A DNA stretch of 64,000 nucleotides. It comes from Adlercreutzia equolifaciens DSM 19450 (lineage in GTDB: Bacteria; Actinomycetota; Coriobacteriia; Coriobacteriales; Eggerthellaceae). The DNA lies in contig NC_022567.1 of NCBI RefSeq assembly GCF_000478885.1, forward strand, positions 2,666,001 to 2,730,000. The letters run 5' to 3'. Positions 32,295 through 41,329 of the stretch are shown here, piece after piece. Within the stretch, counting starts at the first letter, position 1. Each line of letters begins with the position of its first letter. The translations under genes were made by a program, and so were the position numbers. The notes under the pieces are model-generated. The model was given only the letters and a program-made list of their open reading frames with translations, ran no database searches and had not been told where the DNA came from.

Positions 32295-33287
32295 CTAGTA
32301 GGTGTAACGATCGGTATAGCTCGTGCCGTCGCCGATGGTGCTCGCGGCGCCACTGGCGGCAAAAGTCAAATCTACGCGCGTCCAGCTGTTCGGCTTAATG
32401 CTGATCTCGACGCTTATCCATTCTCCGTCAATATATACCATGTTCCAAGCATGGTACACATCATCAGGAGAAACGTAGCCGGTAATCACTTGGCAGGGAA
32501 TGCCAAGGCTGCGCAGCATGGCCGCCCCCAGCGACGCGTAGTCGAAGCAGATACCCGTCCCCGAGGCCAGCGTTGCGTCCGGGTCGGGCACGTATCCTGT
32601 GGCCGAGGCCAACTGGGCGGCCTTGTCGTGGTCGTAGGTGATGTTGTCCACCACCCACTGGTAGATGTTGCGCACGACATCGCCCTGATTGGCAGCGCCC
32701 TGGGCTAGCTCGCGCGCCTTCGCCACCACGGCAGAGGACTCGTTGTAATTCACGAACATGTTCGGTACGAGGAAGGGCGCCGTCTCGCTGGAAAGGTTCA
32801 CGTTCTCGATGACGCTGAACAGCTCCACGTAGTTGTTGCCCGAGGTGTTCTGCATAACGCGGAAGGTGTAGGGGCCGTCCCCCATGTTGATGGGCGCAAT
32901 GATGGGCGTCCCGTCGCCGGGCAAATCGTAGTTGTAGCTCATCTCGCCCTTGACTACCTGGAACTTCAGGCGCGCATCGCTTCTCGCGGAAGCGCCCACG
33001 ACGCCCTGGGCCAGCTGCGAGGTGTCGATGGCGCACTCGTTGCCGGTCTGGGCGGCGCCCTCGTTGAAGGCGACCAGGGCCACCGAACCGGGCACGGAGT
33101 AGGCCGGGCCCGAAGTGGTGCTCTCGCCGCCGTTCGAGTCGCCCGAGCCTCCGGGAATGCCGGATCCGCCCGAGCCTCCCGAGCCACCCGACGAGCCGCC
33201 GCAGGCCACCAGCAGGGACGCGCACGCCAGCATCAGGGCCACGGCAACGACGGTCGCCACGCGGCGGTATGTCAGTCTGCGCGCCAA
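32295..33287 (-). CDS. Transglutaminase-like lipoprotein
   Basis: A 330-residue exported protein. Basic start, hydrophobic helix and lipobox LVAC (about residue 29), then a Gly/Ser linker. The transglutaminase-like core is near the end: VRNIYQWVVDNITYD, GICFDYASLGAAMLRSLGIP with the catalytic Cys, QVITGYV and YHAWNMVYIDGEW with the His. Such domains act as cysteine proteases, peptidases or cross-linkers. It is 19 bp from the GspF-like gene and may be read with the pilus-like operon. Confidence 0.87.
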   Translation of the reverse strand: MARRLTYRRVATVVAVALMLACASLLVACGGSSGGSGGSGGSGIPGGSGDSNGGESTTSGPAYSVPGSVALVAFNEGAAQTGNECAIDTSQLAQGVVGASARSDARLKFQVVKGEMSYNYDLPGDGTPIIAPINMGDGPYTFRVMQNTSGNNYVELFSVIENVNLSSETAPFLVPNMFVNYNESSAVVAKARELAQGAANQGDVVRNIYQWVVDNITYDHDKAAQLASATGYVPDPDATLASGTGICFDYASLGAAMLRSLGIPCQVITGYVSPDDVYHAWNMVYIDGEWISVEISIKPNSWTRVDLTFAASGAASTIGDGTSYTDRYTY

Positions 33288-33291
33288 ACCG

Positions 33292-36288
33292 CTACAGCCA
33301 CTCCTTCAGGGTCTTCACCAGAAGCTCGATTTCCATAGGCTTGGACATATGGGCGTTCATGCCGGCGGCACGAGCTCGGGCCACATCATCGGCGAAGGCA
33401 TCGGCCGTCAGCGCCACGATGGGAATCTCGCCCAGATCGGGACGCGGCGTAATCGTCGTATCGTCGAGGCCCTTGCCCTCGGCGGCGGCGCGAATAGCGC
33501 TTGCCGACTCGTAGCCGTTCATCACGGGCATCTGAATGTCCATGAACACCAAGTCGTAGTAGCCCGGCTCCGCATCGAGCAGCTTCTCCACCGCGATGCG
33601 GCCGTTCTCGGCATGATCCACTTCCAAGCCCGTCATGCCCATGATGTCCAGGGCAATGGCGGCGGCAATGGAATTGTCCTCGGTCAAAAGCACGCGATGC
33701 CCGCTGAAGTCGCTCTGCTTGAGCACCTCGTACTCGCTGGTCGGCTCGCTCTCCTCTTCGGACGTGAGCAGGCCCTTCATCACATGCACGAGACGGCTCT
33801 TGAACAGCGGCTTGGCAATGAAGGCGTCCACACCCACCGAACGGGCCTCCTGCTCGACGGCCGTCCAGTCGTAGGCCGACAGGATGATGATGGGCATGTC
33901 GTCGGAGACAATCTCGCGAATCTCGCGGGCCGCCTCGATGCCGCTTTTGCCCGGCATCTTCCAGTCAAGAATAACGGCTACGTAGCTGCGCTCATCCTCG
34001 ACCGAATGGCGCACCGCCTCAACGGCGTCTTCGCCCGACAGCACGTAGTCGGGCTCCATGCCGATGGACTTCAGCACCTCGCAAGCGCTTTCGGCGGCAG
34101 CCTCCTCGTCGTCGGCCACCAGCACCCGCAGGCCCTCCAAAGGCGTCAGATCCTGGTCGTCGCCGTCGCGCAGCTTCATGTACACCGTCACCGTGAAGGT
34201 GGTGCCCTCGCCGAGCTTGCTCTTCACGTCGATAGTGCCGTTCATCAGGTTCACCACCGAGCGCACGATGGACATGCCAAGGCCGGTGCCCTCCACCTTC
34301 GTGACGCGCGAATCGTTGGCGCGCGTAAACGGCTCGAACACCGTCTTCACGAAGTCCTCGGACATGCCGCAGCCCGTGTCGGAGAACGTGAACTCGTAGC
34401 AGCCCGAGCCCTTCACGCGGCTCGGCAGCTCCTTGATGCGCAGGCTCACGGTACCGCCTTCGGGCGTGAACTTCACCGAGTTGCCCATGATGTTCACGAA
34501 CACCTGCTGCAGGCGCATCGGATCGCCCACCACATGCTCGTGCTGGATGTCGGCGATCTCCACCTTCAGGTTCAGCTTCTTGTCGTTGATCTGGGGGGTC
34601 ATGATGGACATGAGGCTTTCCACCGTCTCCGGCAGATCGAAGTCCTCCTCCGACAGCCCCAAGTTCCCGCTCTCGATCTTCGCCATGTCAAGCACCTCGT
34701 TGATGAGCCCGAGCAAGTGACGGCTCGAGGTGGTGATCTTCGTGAGGCAGTCCTTCACGCGCTCCGGGTCGTCCAGATACATCGAGGCGATGGCGGTCAA
34801 TCCCATGATGGAGTTCATGGGCGTGCGAATGTCGTGGCTCATGGAATTGAGGAAGTCGGTCTTGGCACGGCTGGCGCGCTCGGCCTCGCGGAACGCGTCT
34901 TCCAGCGCGTTGTGGTTCGCAATCTCGCGCTCTTTCACGTCGGTGACATCCTGCACCGAAAGCAGCACGCTCGTCACCTGGTCGGAGGCGTCGCGCTGCA
35001 GCGGCAGCATGGAGGCCTGCAACCAGCGAACCTCGCCCGTGTCGGGATCCTTCAGGCGATACTCGAAGTGCAGATACGTCGTGTCCGGCGTCAAATGCTC
35101 GCGAATGTGCTCCGGCGTGAGCTCGGTCTTCATGCGCTCGGCTTCCTCGTCGTCGCAGAAGCGCGTCTGCCAGTAGTAGCGGAACATATGGTACTCGCCG
35201 TTGCGCGGCAGGTCGTCCTTAATGCCCTCGTCCTTCAGATACTCGTAGGTGTTAGCAACCAGATCGATCACCGCGAAGCGCTGGAAGAGCGCCAGCGAAG
35301 AGTTCACGATGCTCGTCACATGGGCGCTCTCGCTTAAGAGCTTACGGCGCTGACGCATAGTCTGCACGAGCAAAAAGCCCGCCACCAGGGCCAACGCGCC
35401 ACCAACGAGGGCCACCAGCATGAGACCGGCCGCATTCGCCCTGCTCTGCATGCCGTCGGTGATAGAGCTGGGGAAGGTGCGCATGATGAGCCAGTCGTAG
35501 TTCTCGATAGGCATGACGTACGCGGTACCCGCGCCCGAATCCCCCTTGTAGTTGAAGGTGACGGACACGCCGCTTTCCAAAGACGCCTCCAGCTCGGTGC
35601 GCGAGATATTGCCCGAGGATTCGTCCTCGAGATACAGATCGACGGCGTTTTTCACCCCGCTGGTATAGGTGATGGACGAGTGGGCCATCACGTCGCCGTT
35701 GCGATCGAGCAAGTAGGTGTTGGTCTGCTCGTTGAAAATATAGGTGCGCAGGAACTTCTCCATGGAATCTTCCCGATACGCGCCGCAAATGACGCCAACC
35801 ACTTCGTCCTTAAAGTAAAGCGGCGTGTAGAAAATGACGGAGAGGTCGTTGTAGAACAGCGAATTCTCGACCGCGCAGACGCCCGACTCGCCTTCCATGC
35901 CCCGCGCGAAGTATTCGCGATCGCTCGCGTCGGCCTCCTGGCCCTTGTCATCGATGGTGAGGCCATCGCTGAGAGAAATCGTCGTGTAATCGAACTTCGT
36001 GTAGTTCGCCAACTGCTCGATACCGGCAGCGCTAATCTCGTCCACGCTCGCAAGCGTGCTCTCGTACATGGAGGACAGGAGCTTGATCTCAGTCTGAGAG
36101 TCGGTCATCCACTCGCTGATGCGCCGCGCCGACTGCTCGGTGGAGCCCTGAAGGTACTTGGTGTTCTGCTCGTAGATGCGCTCGTTGTTCATCGCGATAA
36201 ACGAAACGAACGCGGCGATGACTATGGCCAGCGCGATAAGAATCACGGCAATGCGGCCGTACCTCGTTTTGTTGTCTGTTTCAGTCAT
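33292..36288 (-). CDS. Hybrid sensor histidine kinase (dCache, PAS, HisKA, HATPase, two receivers)
   Basis: A 998-residue membrane kinase. TM1 is at about 13-34; an extracellular double-Cache domain follows (DREYFARGM, VSVIFYTPLYF-like strand, VGVICGAY), with TM2 at about 310-330. A PAS domain ends in VSSVLLSVQDVTD-like text, HisKA has SMSHDIRTPMNSIMG, and the ATPase has NIMGNSVKFTPEGG, DTGCGMSE and GTGLGMSIV. Two receivers follow: LILDWKMPG-type (VILDWKMPGKSG) and FMDIQMPVMNG. The start at 36286-36288 has AAAGGA upstream. It likely passes phosphate through the next HPt gene. Confidence 0.92.
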   Translation of the reverse strand: MTETDNKTRYGRIAVILIALAIVIAAFVSFIAMNNERIYEQNTKYLQGSTEQSARRISEWMTDSQTEIKLLSSMYESTLASVDEISAAGIEQLANYTKFDYTTISLSDGLTIDDKGQEADASDREYFARGMEGESGVCAVENSLFYNDLSVIFYTPLYFKDEVVGVICGAYREDSMEKFLRTYIFNEQTNTYLLDRNGDVMAHSSITYTSGVKNAVDLYLEDESSGNISRTELEASLESGVSVTFNYKGDSGAGTAYVMPIENYDWLIMRTFPSSITDGMQSRANAAGLMLVALVGGALALVAGFLLVQTMRQRRKLLSESAHVTSIVNSSLALFQRFAVIDLVANTYEYLKDEGIKDDLPRNGEYHMFRYYWQTRFCDDEEAERMKTELTPEHIREHLTPDTTYLHFEYRLKDPDTGEVRWLQASMLPLQRDASDQVTSVLLSVQDVTDVKEREIANHNALEDAFREAERASRAKTDFLNSMSHDIRTPMNSIMGLTAIASMYLDDPERVKDCLTKITTSSRHLLGLINEVLDMAKIESGNLGLSEEDFDLPETVESLMSIMTPQINDKKLNLKVEIADIQHEHVVGDPMRLQQVFVNIMGNSVKFTPEGGTVSLRIKELPSRVKGSGCYEFTFSDTGCGMSEDFVKTVFEPFTRANDSRVTKVEGTGLGMSIVRSVVNLMNGTIDVKSKLGEGTTFTVTVYMKLRDGDDQDLTPLEGLRVLVADDEEAAAESACEVLKSIGMEPDYVLSGEDAVEAVRHSVEDERSYVAVILDWKMPGKSGIEAAREIREIVSDDMPIIILSAYDWTAVEQEARSVGVDAFIAKPLFKSRLVHVMKGLLTSEEESEPTSEYEVLKQSDFSGHRVLLTEDNSIAAAIALDIMGMTGLEVDHAENGRIAVEKLLDAEPGYYDLVFMDIQMPVMNGYESASAIRAAAEGKGLDDTTITPRPDLGEIPIVALTADAFADDVARARAAGMNAHMSKPMEIELLVKTLKEWL

Positions 36289-36304
36289 TCGCTGTGTTCC
36301 TTTG

Positions 36305-36667
36305 TTAAATGATAGCGATGGCGTCGACGACCGTGGCGTAAGCGTCGCGCACGGCCGGCATAAGCTCGGGGACCGCTTCCATGTTGGCCGGCACGCCGGC
36401 GTCATCCAAACGCAGCGCGTCGGACAGCGCGGCGGCGGCCTCGAACAGGGGCGTGAAGCCCAAGTCGCGGCTCACGCCCTTCAGCGTATGGGCTCCGCGA
36501 TAGGCCTCGGGAAGGTCGCCCGCCTCAAGAGCGCTTTCCAACGTCTGCATCGATGTGTCCTGCAAAAAGATCTTCGCGAACTTCTCGATGCGCTCGTCGG
36601 TAAGCAAGCGTCCGCGCACGGTTTCCAAATCGCCGCCCATGGCAGCGTAAGCAATCTCCAACGACAT
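36305..36667 (-). CDS. HPt phosphotransfer protein
   Basis: A 120-residue all-helical protein. The phospho-acceptor is H60 in YRGAHTLKGVSRDLGF, the canonical HPt sequence. It is encoded between the hybrid kinase and the c-di-GMP response regulator, suggesting a relay from kinase receiver to HPt to another receiver. Confidence 0.9.
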   Translation of the reverse strand: MSLEIAYAAMGGDLETVRGRLLTDERIEKFAKIFLQDTSMQTLESALEAGDLPEAYRGAHTLKGVSRDLGFTPLFEAAAALSDALRLDDAGVPANMEAVPELMPAVRDAYATVVDAIAII

Positions 36668-36698
36668 CTCAGTCTCCTTTTATCCCTTGGGTGACAGT

Positions 36699-38807
36699 CT
36701 ACTGGTCAGATTCGTCTCTGTCGATGCCCGAAAGCGCCGTGTGCGCCTCTTCAAGCAGCAAATCCCGTTCTTTCTCGTCCAAATCGCTGTAAAACACGTA
36801 CCCGCTGCGGCCACCGCGCTTCTTGTGATACAGCGCTACATCGGCCCGGCGGAACAGCTCATCGTAGTCGCGCACATCGCTACCGGCAATGGCCACACCC
36901 ATGGAAACCGACAGCGGGAAGCCTTCGAAGTCACCCTCAAGCGACCGATGGATGCGGTCGATCAGCGGACGCGGGTCGACGGGGCATTCCATGCACAAGA
37001 GGAACTCGTCGCCGCCCACGCGAGCCACGACGTCCTCACCGCGCACGCTTTCCTGCAGGCGCTCCGCGAAGTGCTTCAGCACGCGATCGCCGAACTGGTG
37101 GCCGTAGGTATCGTTGGCCTGCTTGAAGAAATCCAGGTCGCACAGCGCCAGCACATGGCGGTCGCGATGACGGTCGCACGCCTCCCCCGAGCCCAAGCGC
37201 TCGGCAATGATCTTGCGGGCGAAGGCGCCGTTGACCACTTCCGTCAGCGGGTCGTGATAGGCTTTGAACTGCAGGTCGATCAGCTCGGCCTGGCGATCGT
37301 CGATATCGATGAGCTTGCCGATAGAGCCCAGGTAAACCGGATCGGACGGCCCCGACCACAGCGCGCGGGCCAGCACATGGAACCAACGCAGCTCGTCGCC
37401 CACGGTGGCTTCCATCTCCATATCGATCACCGGATCATCAATGGTGGTGGCACGAAGAAGACGGCTGAGCTTCTCCAGGTTCTCCTTGCCGAACGTCGCG
37501 CAGAAGGCCTCGTCGTTGTAGGGATCCATGATGATTTCGGGCAGATCGAGCTTGTGGTCGCTCCAGTCGGACAGCACGATCATCGGCGGCTCTTCGGTGA
37601 ACTCGAACTGCACCTCGTTGCTCATGGAAGCGAAGAAGTGGTATTTCATGCGCTCGTAGTCGAGCAGCTCGAGAGTGCGGCTCGAGGCCTCGGCGTCGCC
37701 GTTATCCAGCGTCGCCTCGGACAAATGCAGCGAGTCAATCGAAATCTCGCGGCCCGTGATGCCGTGGTTCAGGCGCTTCTCCAAATCGCCCGCCACTGCC
37801 GTCAGGCATTCCAGAATAAGCGGGTTGAACGCGCCGCACTCCCCTTCGCGAATCATGCGCAGGGCCTCTTCGTGGCTGAACGGCGGCTTGTAAACGCGGC
37901 GGCTCGTAAGGGCGTCGTACACATCGGCCAGGGCAACTACCTGGGCCGATATGGGAATGTCGTCGCCCACAAGGCCATCGGGGTACCCCCGGCCGTCCCA
38001 GCGCTCATGGTGCCAGCGGCAGATGTCCCGCGCGACCTTCACTAGCTTCTCGTCCTTGTACAGCTCCAGATCGTCCAGCATATCGGAGCCCACGGCGGAG
38101 TGGGTCTTCATGATGGCGAACTCTTCGTCGGTGAAACGGCCCGGCTTGTTCAGGATCTCCTCGGGGATGGCGATCTTGCCGATGTCGTGCAAGCTGGAGG
38201 CCATCGTGATGAGCGAGATGTCCTCGGTGGTCAGCGGGTACTGATCGGTTAGGCGCATGAGCTGCGTCAAGATCATCTCGGTCATGGCCTGGACATTCAG
38301 CACGTGCATGCCGCTTTCGCCGTTGCGGAACTCCACGATGTGCGACAAGATGTACACCATGAGGTTGTTGGACTTCTCGCGCTCGTACACCTGGTCGGCC
38401 ACCATGCCCATGAGCGTGCGCTGCTTCTGGTACAGCATGAGCGTGTTCATGACGCGGCGGCGGACGATGTTCACGTCGTAGGGGCGGTTGATGAAGTCGG
38501 TCACGCCCAGCTCGTAGGCGCGTTCGATATAGGCGGCGTCGGACTCGGCGGACACCATGATGACCGGGATGTCCTTGATCCAGCCGTTTTTATTCATGAC
38601 CTCCAGCACGTCGAAGCCGTTCATCTGCGGCATGACGTAGTCGAGCAGCACGAGCGATATGCCCGCGCCCTCTTTCTGCAACGCCGCCACGGCCTGCTTG
38701 CCGTCCTCCGCCTCGATGATGCGGTAGGCATCGCCGATCATGTCGGCAAGCAGTGCGCGATTCAGCATCGAGTCATCAACGATGAGGATCGTCTGCTTCT
38801 CACTCAA
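36699..38807 (-). CDS. Response regulator with HD-GYP phosphodiesterase and GGDEF cyclase domains
   Basis: A 702-residue cytoplasmic protein. The receiver (1-125) has D56 in LVLLDYVMPQMNG. An HD-GYP domain (about 150-335) has SSLHDIGKIAIPEEILNK and HHERWDGRGYPDGL. A PAS-like domain lies at about 400-510. A GGDEF domain (about 535-690) has AYHDPLTEVVNGAF, DLDFFKQANDTYGH and VARVGGDEFL, so the cyclase signature is intact. It can in principle both make and break c-di-GMP. Probable output of the hybrid kinase/HPt relay. Confidence 0.92.
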   Translation of the reverse strand: MSEKQTILIVDDSMLNRALLADMIGDAYRIIEAEDGKQAVAALQKEGAGISLVLLDYVMPQMNGFDVLEVMNKNGWIKDIPVIMVSAESDAAYIERAYELGVTDFINRPYDVNIVRRRVMNTLMLYQKQRTLMGMVADQVYEREKSNNLMVYILSHIVEFRNGESGMHVLNVQAMTEMILTQLMRLTDQYPLTTEDISLITMASSLHDIGKIAIPEEILNKPGRFTDEEFAIMKTHSAVGSDMLDDLELYKDEKLVKVARDICRWHHERWDGRGYPDGLVGDDIPISAQVVALADVYDALTSRRVYKPPFSHEEALRMIREGECGAFNPLILECLTAVAGDLEKRLNHGITGREISIDSLHLSEATLDNGDAEASSRTLELLDYERMKYHFFASMSNEVQFEFTEEPPMIVLSDWSDHKLDLPEIIMDPYNDEAFCATFGKENLEKLSRLLRATTIDDPVIDMEMEATVGDELRWFHVLARALWSGPSDPVYLGSIGKLIDIDDRQAELIDLQFKAYHDPLTEVVNGAFARKIIAERLGSGEACDRHRDRHVLALCDLDFFKQANDTYGHQFGDRVLKHFAERLQESVRGEDVVARVGGDEFLLCMECPVDPRPLIDRIHRSLEGDFEGFPLSVSMGVAIAGSDVRDYDELFRRADVALYHKKRGGRSGYVFYSDLDEKERDLLLEEAHTALSGIDRDESDQ

Positions 38808-38849
38808 GCTCGTAATGATGGCTCTCGCCCCCTTTCGAATGCGGCGCGC

Positions 38850-40085
38850 TTAGTAGCGGCTGTCGAAGATGCGCTTGGTCTTCTTCTCGGAACGCGGCAG
38901 CTCGCCCATGGGCACGCCCTTCGCCTCCGGCGTGCAGCCGAGCTTCGCCTTGAAGATGAGGGCGAGCTCCTCCTCGCAGCGCGCCAGCGCCTCGTCTTCA
39001 AGCGGCGTCTCGAACAGCACGGTGAGCACGTCGTGGCCATCGACGGCCTCGATCATCACCTGGTATTCGGAGCTGGTGCCGTCGGTGGCCTTGATGACCT
39101 CCTCCACCTGGGCCGGGAACATGTTGCAGCCCTTCACCTTGAACATATCGTCGGTGCGCCCGGTGAGCGTAGCGATGCGCGGATGGCGGCTGCCGCAGGC
39201 GCAGGTGCCGGGCACGATGCGCGTGAGGTCGTGGGTGCGGTAGCGGATGAGCGGCGCGCCCTGCTTGCGCAGCGTGGTGAGCACGAGCTCGCCCTCCTGG
39301 CCGTCGGGCAGCACCTCGCCGGTTTCGGGATCGACGATCTCGATGTAGACGAAGTCGTCCCAGATGTGCATGCCGTCGTGAGCGTCGCAGGAAATGCCGA
39401 TGCCCGGGCCGTACACCTCGGTGAGGCCGTAAATGTCGTAAATCTCGATGCCCAGCTCGTCCTGAATGCGGTTGCGCATCTTCTCACCCCAGCGCTCGGA
39501 GCCGATGACGCCCTTCTTCAGGTGAATCTTGTCGCGCAGGTTGCGCTTGGTGATCTCCTCGGCGAGAAGCAGCGCGTAGGAGCTGGTGGCGCAGATGACC
39601 GTGGACTTCAGATCCTGCATCATCTTCAGCTGCTTCTCGGTGTTGCCCGGCCCCATGGGAATGGCCATGGCGCCCAGGCGCTCGGCGCCCAGCTGGAAAC
39701 CGATGCCGGCCGTCCACAGGCCGTAGCCCGGGGTGATTTGGATGCGGTCGAGCGGGGTGATGCCCGCCATCTCGTAGCAGCGGGCGAACTGCGTGGCCCA
39801 GTCGATGACGTCCTGCTGGGTGTAGGGGATGATGACCGGCGTGCCCGTGGTGCCCGAGGAACTGTGGATGCGCACGACTTCCTCGTCGGGCACCGCCTGC
39901 AGCCCCAGCGGATACACCGCGCGCAGGTCATCTTTCTCGGAGAAGGGCAGCTTTTCGAAGTCGGCCTGGGTACGCACGTCCGCGACATCGATGCCCTCGA
40001 ACTTCTTCGCGTAGAACGGCGACCGCTCCTTAATGGTGGCCAGCTGATTGGTGATAAGCTCAAGCTGCTCTTTCGTCATTTCCAT
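38850..40085 (-). CDS. paaK: Phenylacetate-CoA ligase
   Basis: A 411-residue adenylate-forming enzyme. ATP loop SSSGTTGTPVIIPYT, IQITPGYGLWTAGIGF, GSERWGEKMR, YGLTEVYGPG, the RYRTHDLTRI loop and the closing KVKGCNMFP (all typical of PaaK). It activates phenylacetate or other arylacetates to CoA thioesters. ATG at 40083-40085 is preferred over an earlier in-frame codon. In anaerobes this gene often works with indolepyruvate:ferredoxin oxidoreductase, encoded here 9 kb away. Confidence 0.9.
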   Translation of the reverse strand: MEMTKEQLELITNQLATIKERSPFYAKKFEGIDVADVRTQADFEKLPFSEKDDLRAVYPLGLQAVPDEEVVRIHSSSGTTGTPVIIPYTQQDVIDWATQFARCYEMAGITPLDRIQITPGYGLWTAGIGFQLGAERLGAMAIPMGPGNTEKQLKMMQDLKSTVICATSSYALLLAEEITKRNLRDKIHLKKGVIGSERWGEKMRNRIQDELGIEIYDIYGLTEVYGPGIGISCDAHDGMHIWDDFVYIEIVDPETGEVLPDGQEGELVLTTLRKQGAPLIRYRTHDLTRIVPGTCACGSRHPRIATLTGRTDDMFKVKGCNMFPAQVEEVIKATDGTSSEYQVMIEAVDGHDVLTVLFETPLEDEALARCEEELALIFKAKLGCTPEAKGVPMGELPRSEKKTKRIFDSRY

Positions 40086-40245
40086 GGGCGCGCATCTCTC
40101 CTTCGTGCACATTTATTGCGAGTATGCCCCATTCTAACAAATGGGCAACAACTCGCACTCGTGAATCACGACAATCACGCAGGGAAAAGGCGAGGTGATG
40201 GCTGGAAAGATGACTTTATCGCCCATCTAATCGATGGGGATCCTT

Positions 40246-40313
40246 CTGCGCGAGGCGAGGTAGCATGCCGACTACAACTCTGCGCAAGGCGAGAGGGCAT
40301 GCCGACTACAACT
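40246..40313. repeat. 34-bp tandem duplication
   Basis: GCATGCCGACTACAACT occurs at 40263-40279 and 40297-40313, with matching upstream flanks (GCGCGAGGCGAGG and GCGCAAGGCGAGA): two copies of a 34-bp unit. Confidence 0.75.
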
Positions 40314-40350
40314 TGCCCCCGGCAAATCTAGCGCTCGTTTTCGGACGCTT

Positions 40351-40485
40351 TTTTCGAGTTGTTAGACTTCGGGGAATCTCAACTTGAAGCCCAACCGACG
40401 ATTTCCGGCTCTTTTCGGCGCAAAACCCCGCAAACCAAGCCGAAATCGAACATCGCGCAACATAAGACGTCTAACAACTCGAAAA
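40351..40485. repeat. 135-bp inverted-repeat element (MITE-like)
   Basis: TTTTCGAGTTGTTAGAC (40351-40367) and GTCTAACAACTCGAAAA (40469-40485) are perfect 17-bp terminal inverted repeats; an inner CGATTTC/GAAATCG stem adds to the fold. No transposase. The GTTGTTAG block also occurs in the element at 52173-52338. Confidence 0.6.
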
Positions 40486-40541
40486 TCTTGCCCGCAAGCG
40501 AAGGCGACATTGGAAAAATTGCAAATGGGCAAACTTAGCCT

Positions 40542-40559
40542 TTAACTTAAGTAAGTTAA
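40542..40559. promoter_or_regulatory. Palindrome downstream of the response regulator
   Basis: TTAACTTA and TAAGTTAA around AG form a perfect inverted repeat 39 bp beyond the regulator stop. Role unknown. Confidence 0.35.
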
Positions 40560-40597
40560 CTACTCGGAGTGCGATGACGCCCTCTCTCCACGATCCT

Positions 40598-41329
40598 CTA
40601 TTCTGCGGCCAGCTTATAGCCGACACGCCAGACGGTGAGCAGGTAACGGGGCTCGCTGGGATTATCCTCGATCTTCTCGCGAATCTTGCGCATGAAGACC
40701 GTAATGGAGTTCTCGTCCACCTCGGCCACCTCGCCCCACAGATGCTCGTAGATGCGCCGACGCGTGAACACCTCACCGGGGCTTTCGGCCAAAAGCGCAA
40801 GTATTTCGAACTCCTTGGCCGTCAGCGGAACTGTCTCGCCGTGCAAGTGCACTTCGTAGCGATCGAAGAACACTTCCAAATCCCCGATGCGGCACGGCTC
40901 GCGGCGCACCGACTCATTGACATCGGTTGAATTTTTGCGAGCGTGCTCGATGTCGCCGCGATGACGCCGCACGTGGGCGTCGATGCGCAGCAACAGCTCG
41001 TCGGCGATGAAGGGCTTGGTCACGTAGTCATCGGCACCGGCCTTGAAGCCCGTGCTTTTGTCTACGATGTCATTTTTCGCCGTGAGAAAGATAACGGGAA
41101 TACGACGTCCTTCCTCGCGCATTTGTTGGCAGACATCGAAGCCATTCATGCCGGGCATCATCACATCGAGAAGCAACAGGTCGGGGCGCTCATCATCCAA
41201 CAGCCGAAGCCCCTCTCGCCCGCCAAGAGCCCCACAGAACTCGTAGCCCGCCTCCTCGATCACGGCCCGCAGGCTCTCATGGATGCCCGGATCGTCATCG
41301 ATGAGCATTACCTTGATGGGTCGATTCAT
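40598..41329 (-). CDS. OmpR/PhoB-family response regulator (second heme-sensor system)
   Basis: A 243-residue regulator: receiver with D55 in LLLLDVMMPGMNG, VIFLTAKND and YVTKPF; winged helix with LTAKEFEILALLAESPGEVF (given as family block) and VDENSITVFMRKIREKI. It is a paralog of the regulator at 4072-4815. Its start overlaps the kinase stop by 4 bp (ATGA). Probably controls the DmsAB-like operon next to it. Confidence 0.92.
   Translation of the reverse strand: MNRPIKVMLIDDDPGIHESLRAVIEEAGYEFCGALGGREGLRLLDDERPDLLLLDVMMPGMNGFDVCQQMREEGRRIPVIFLTAKNDIVDKSTGFKAGADDYVTKPFIADELLLRIDAHVRRHRGDIEHARKNSTDVNESVRREPCRIGDLEVFFDRYEVHLHGETVPLTAKEFEILALLAESPGEVFTRRRIYEHLWGEVAEVDENSITVFMRKIREKIEDNPSEPRYLLTVWRVGYKLAAE

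Larger units (their letters stand above)
40086..40597. other. 512-bp gap without a gene
   Basis: No supported reading frame. It holds a 34-bp tandem duplication (40246-40313), a 17-bp inverted-repeat element (40351-40485) and a small palindrome (40542-40559). Base composition is more A/T-rich than the neighbours. Confidence 0.6.

Noticed and set aside
33115..35337. 740-residue + strand reading frame
   Set aside because: Antisense to the hybrid histidine kinase, whose domains are unmistakable; composition is shadow-like.
38304..40331. 675-residue + strand reading frame
   Set aside because: Antisense to paaK and the c-di-GMP regulator; His/Arg/Val/Leu-rich shadow.
40351..40485. Complete insertion sequence
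   Set aside because: Only 135 bp between the repeat ends and no transposase frame.
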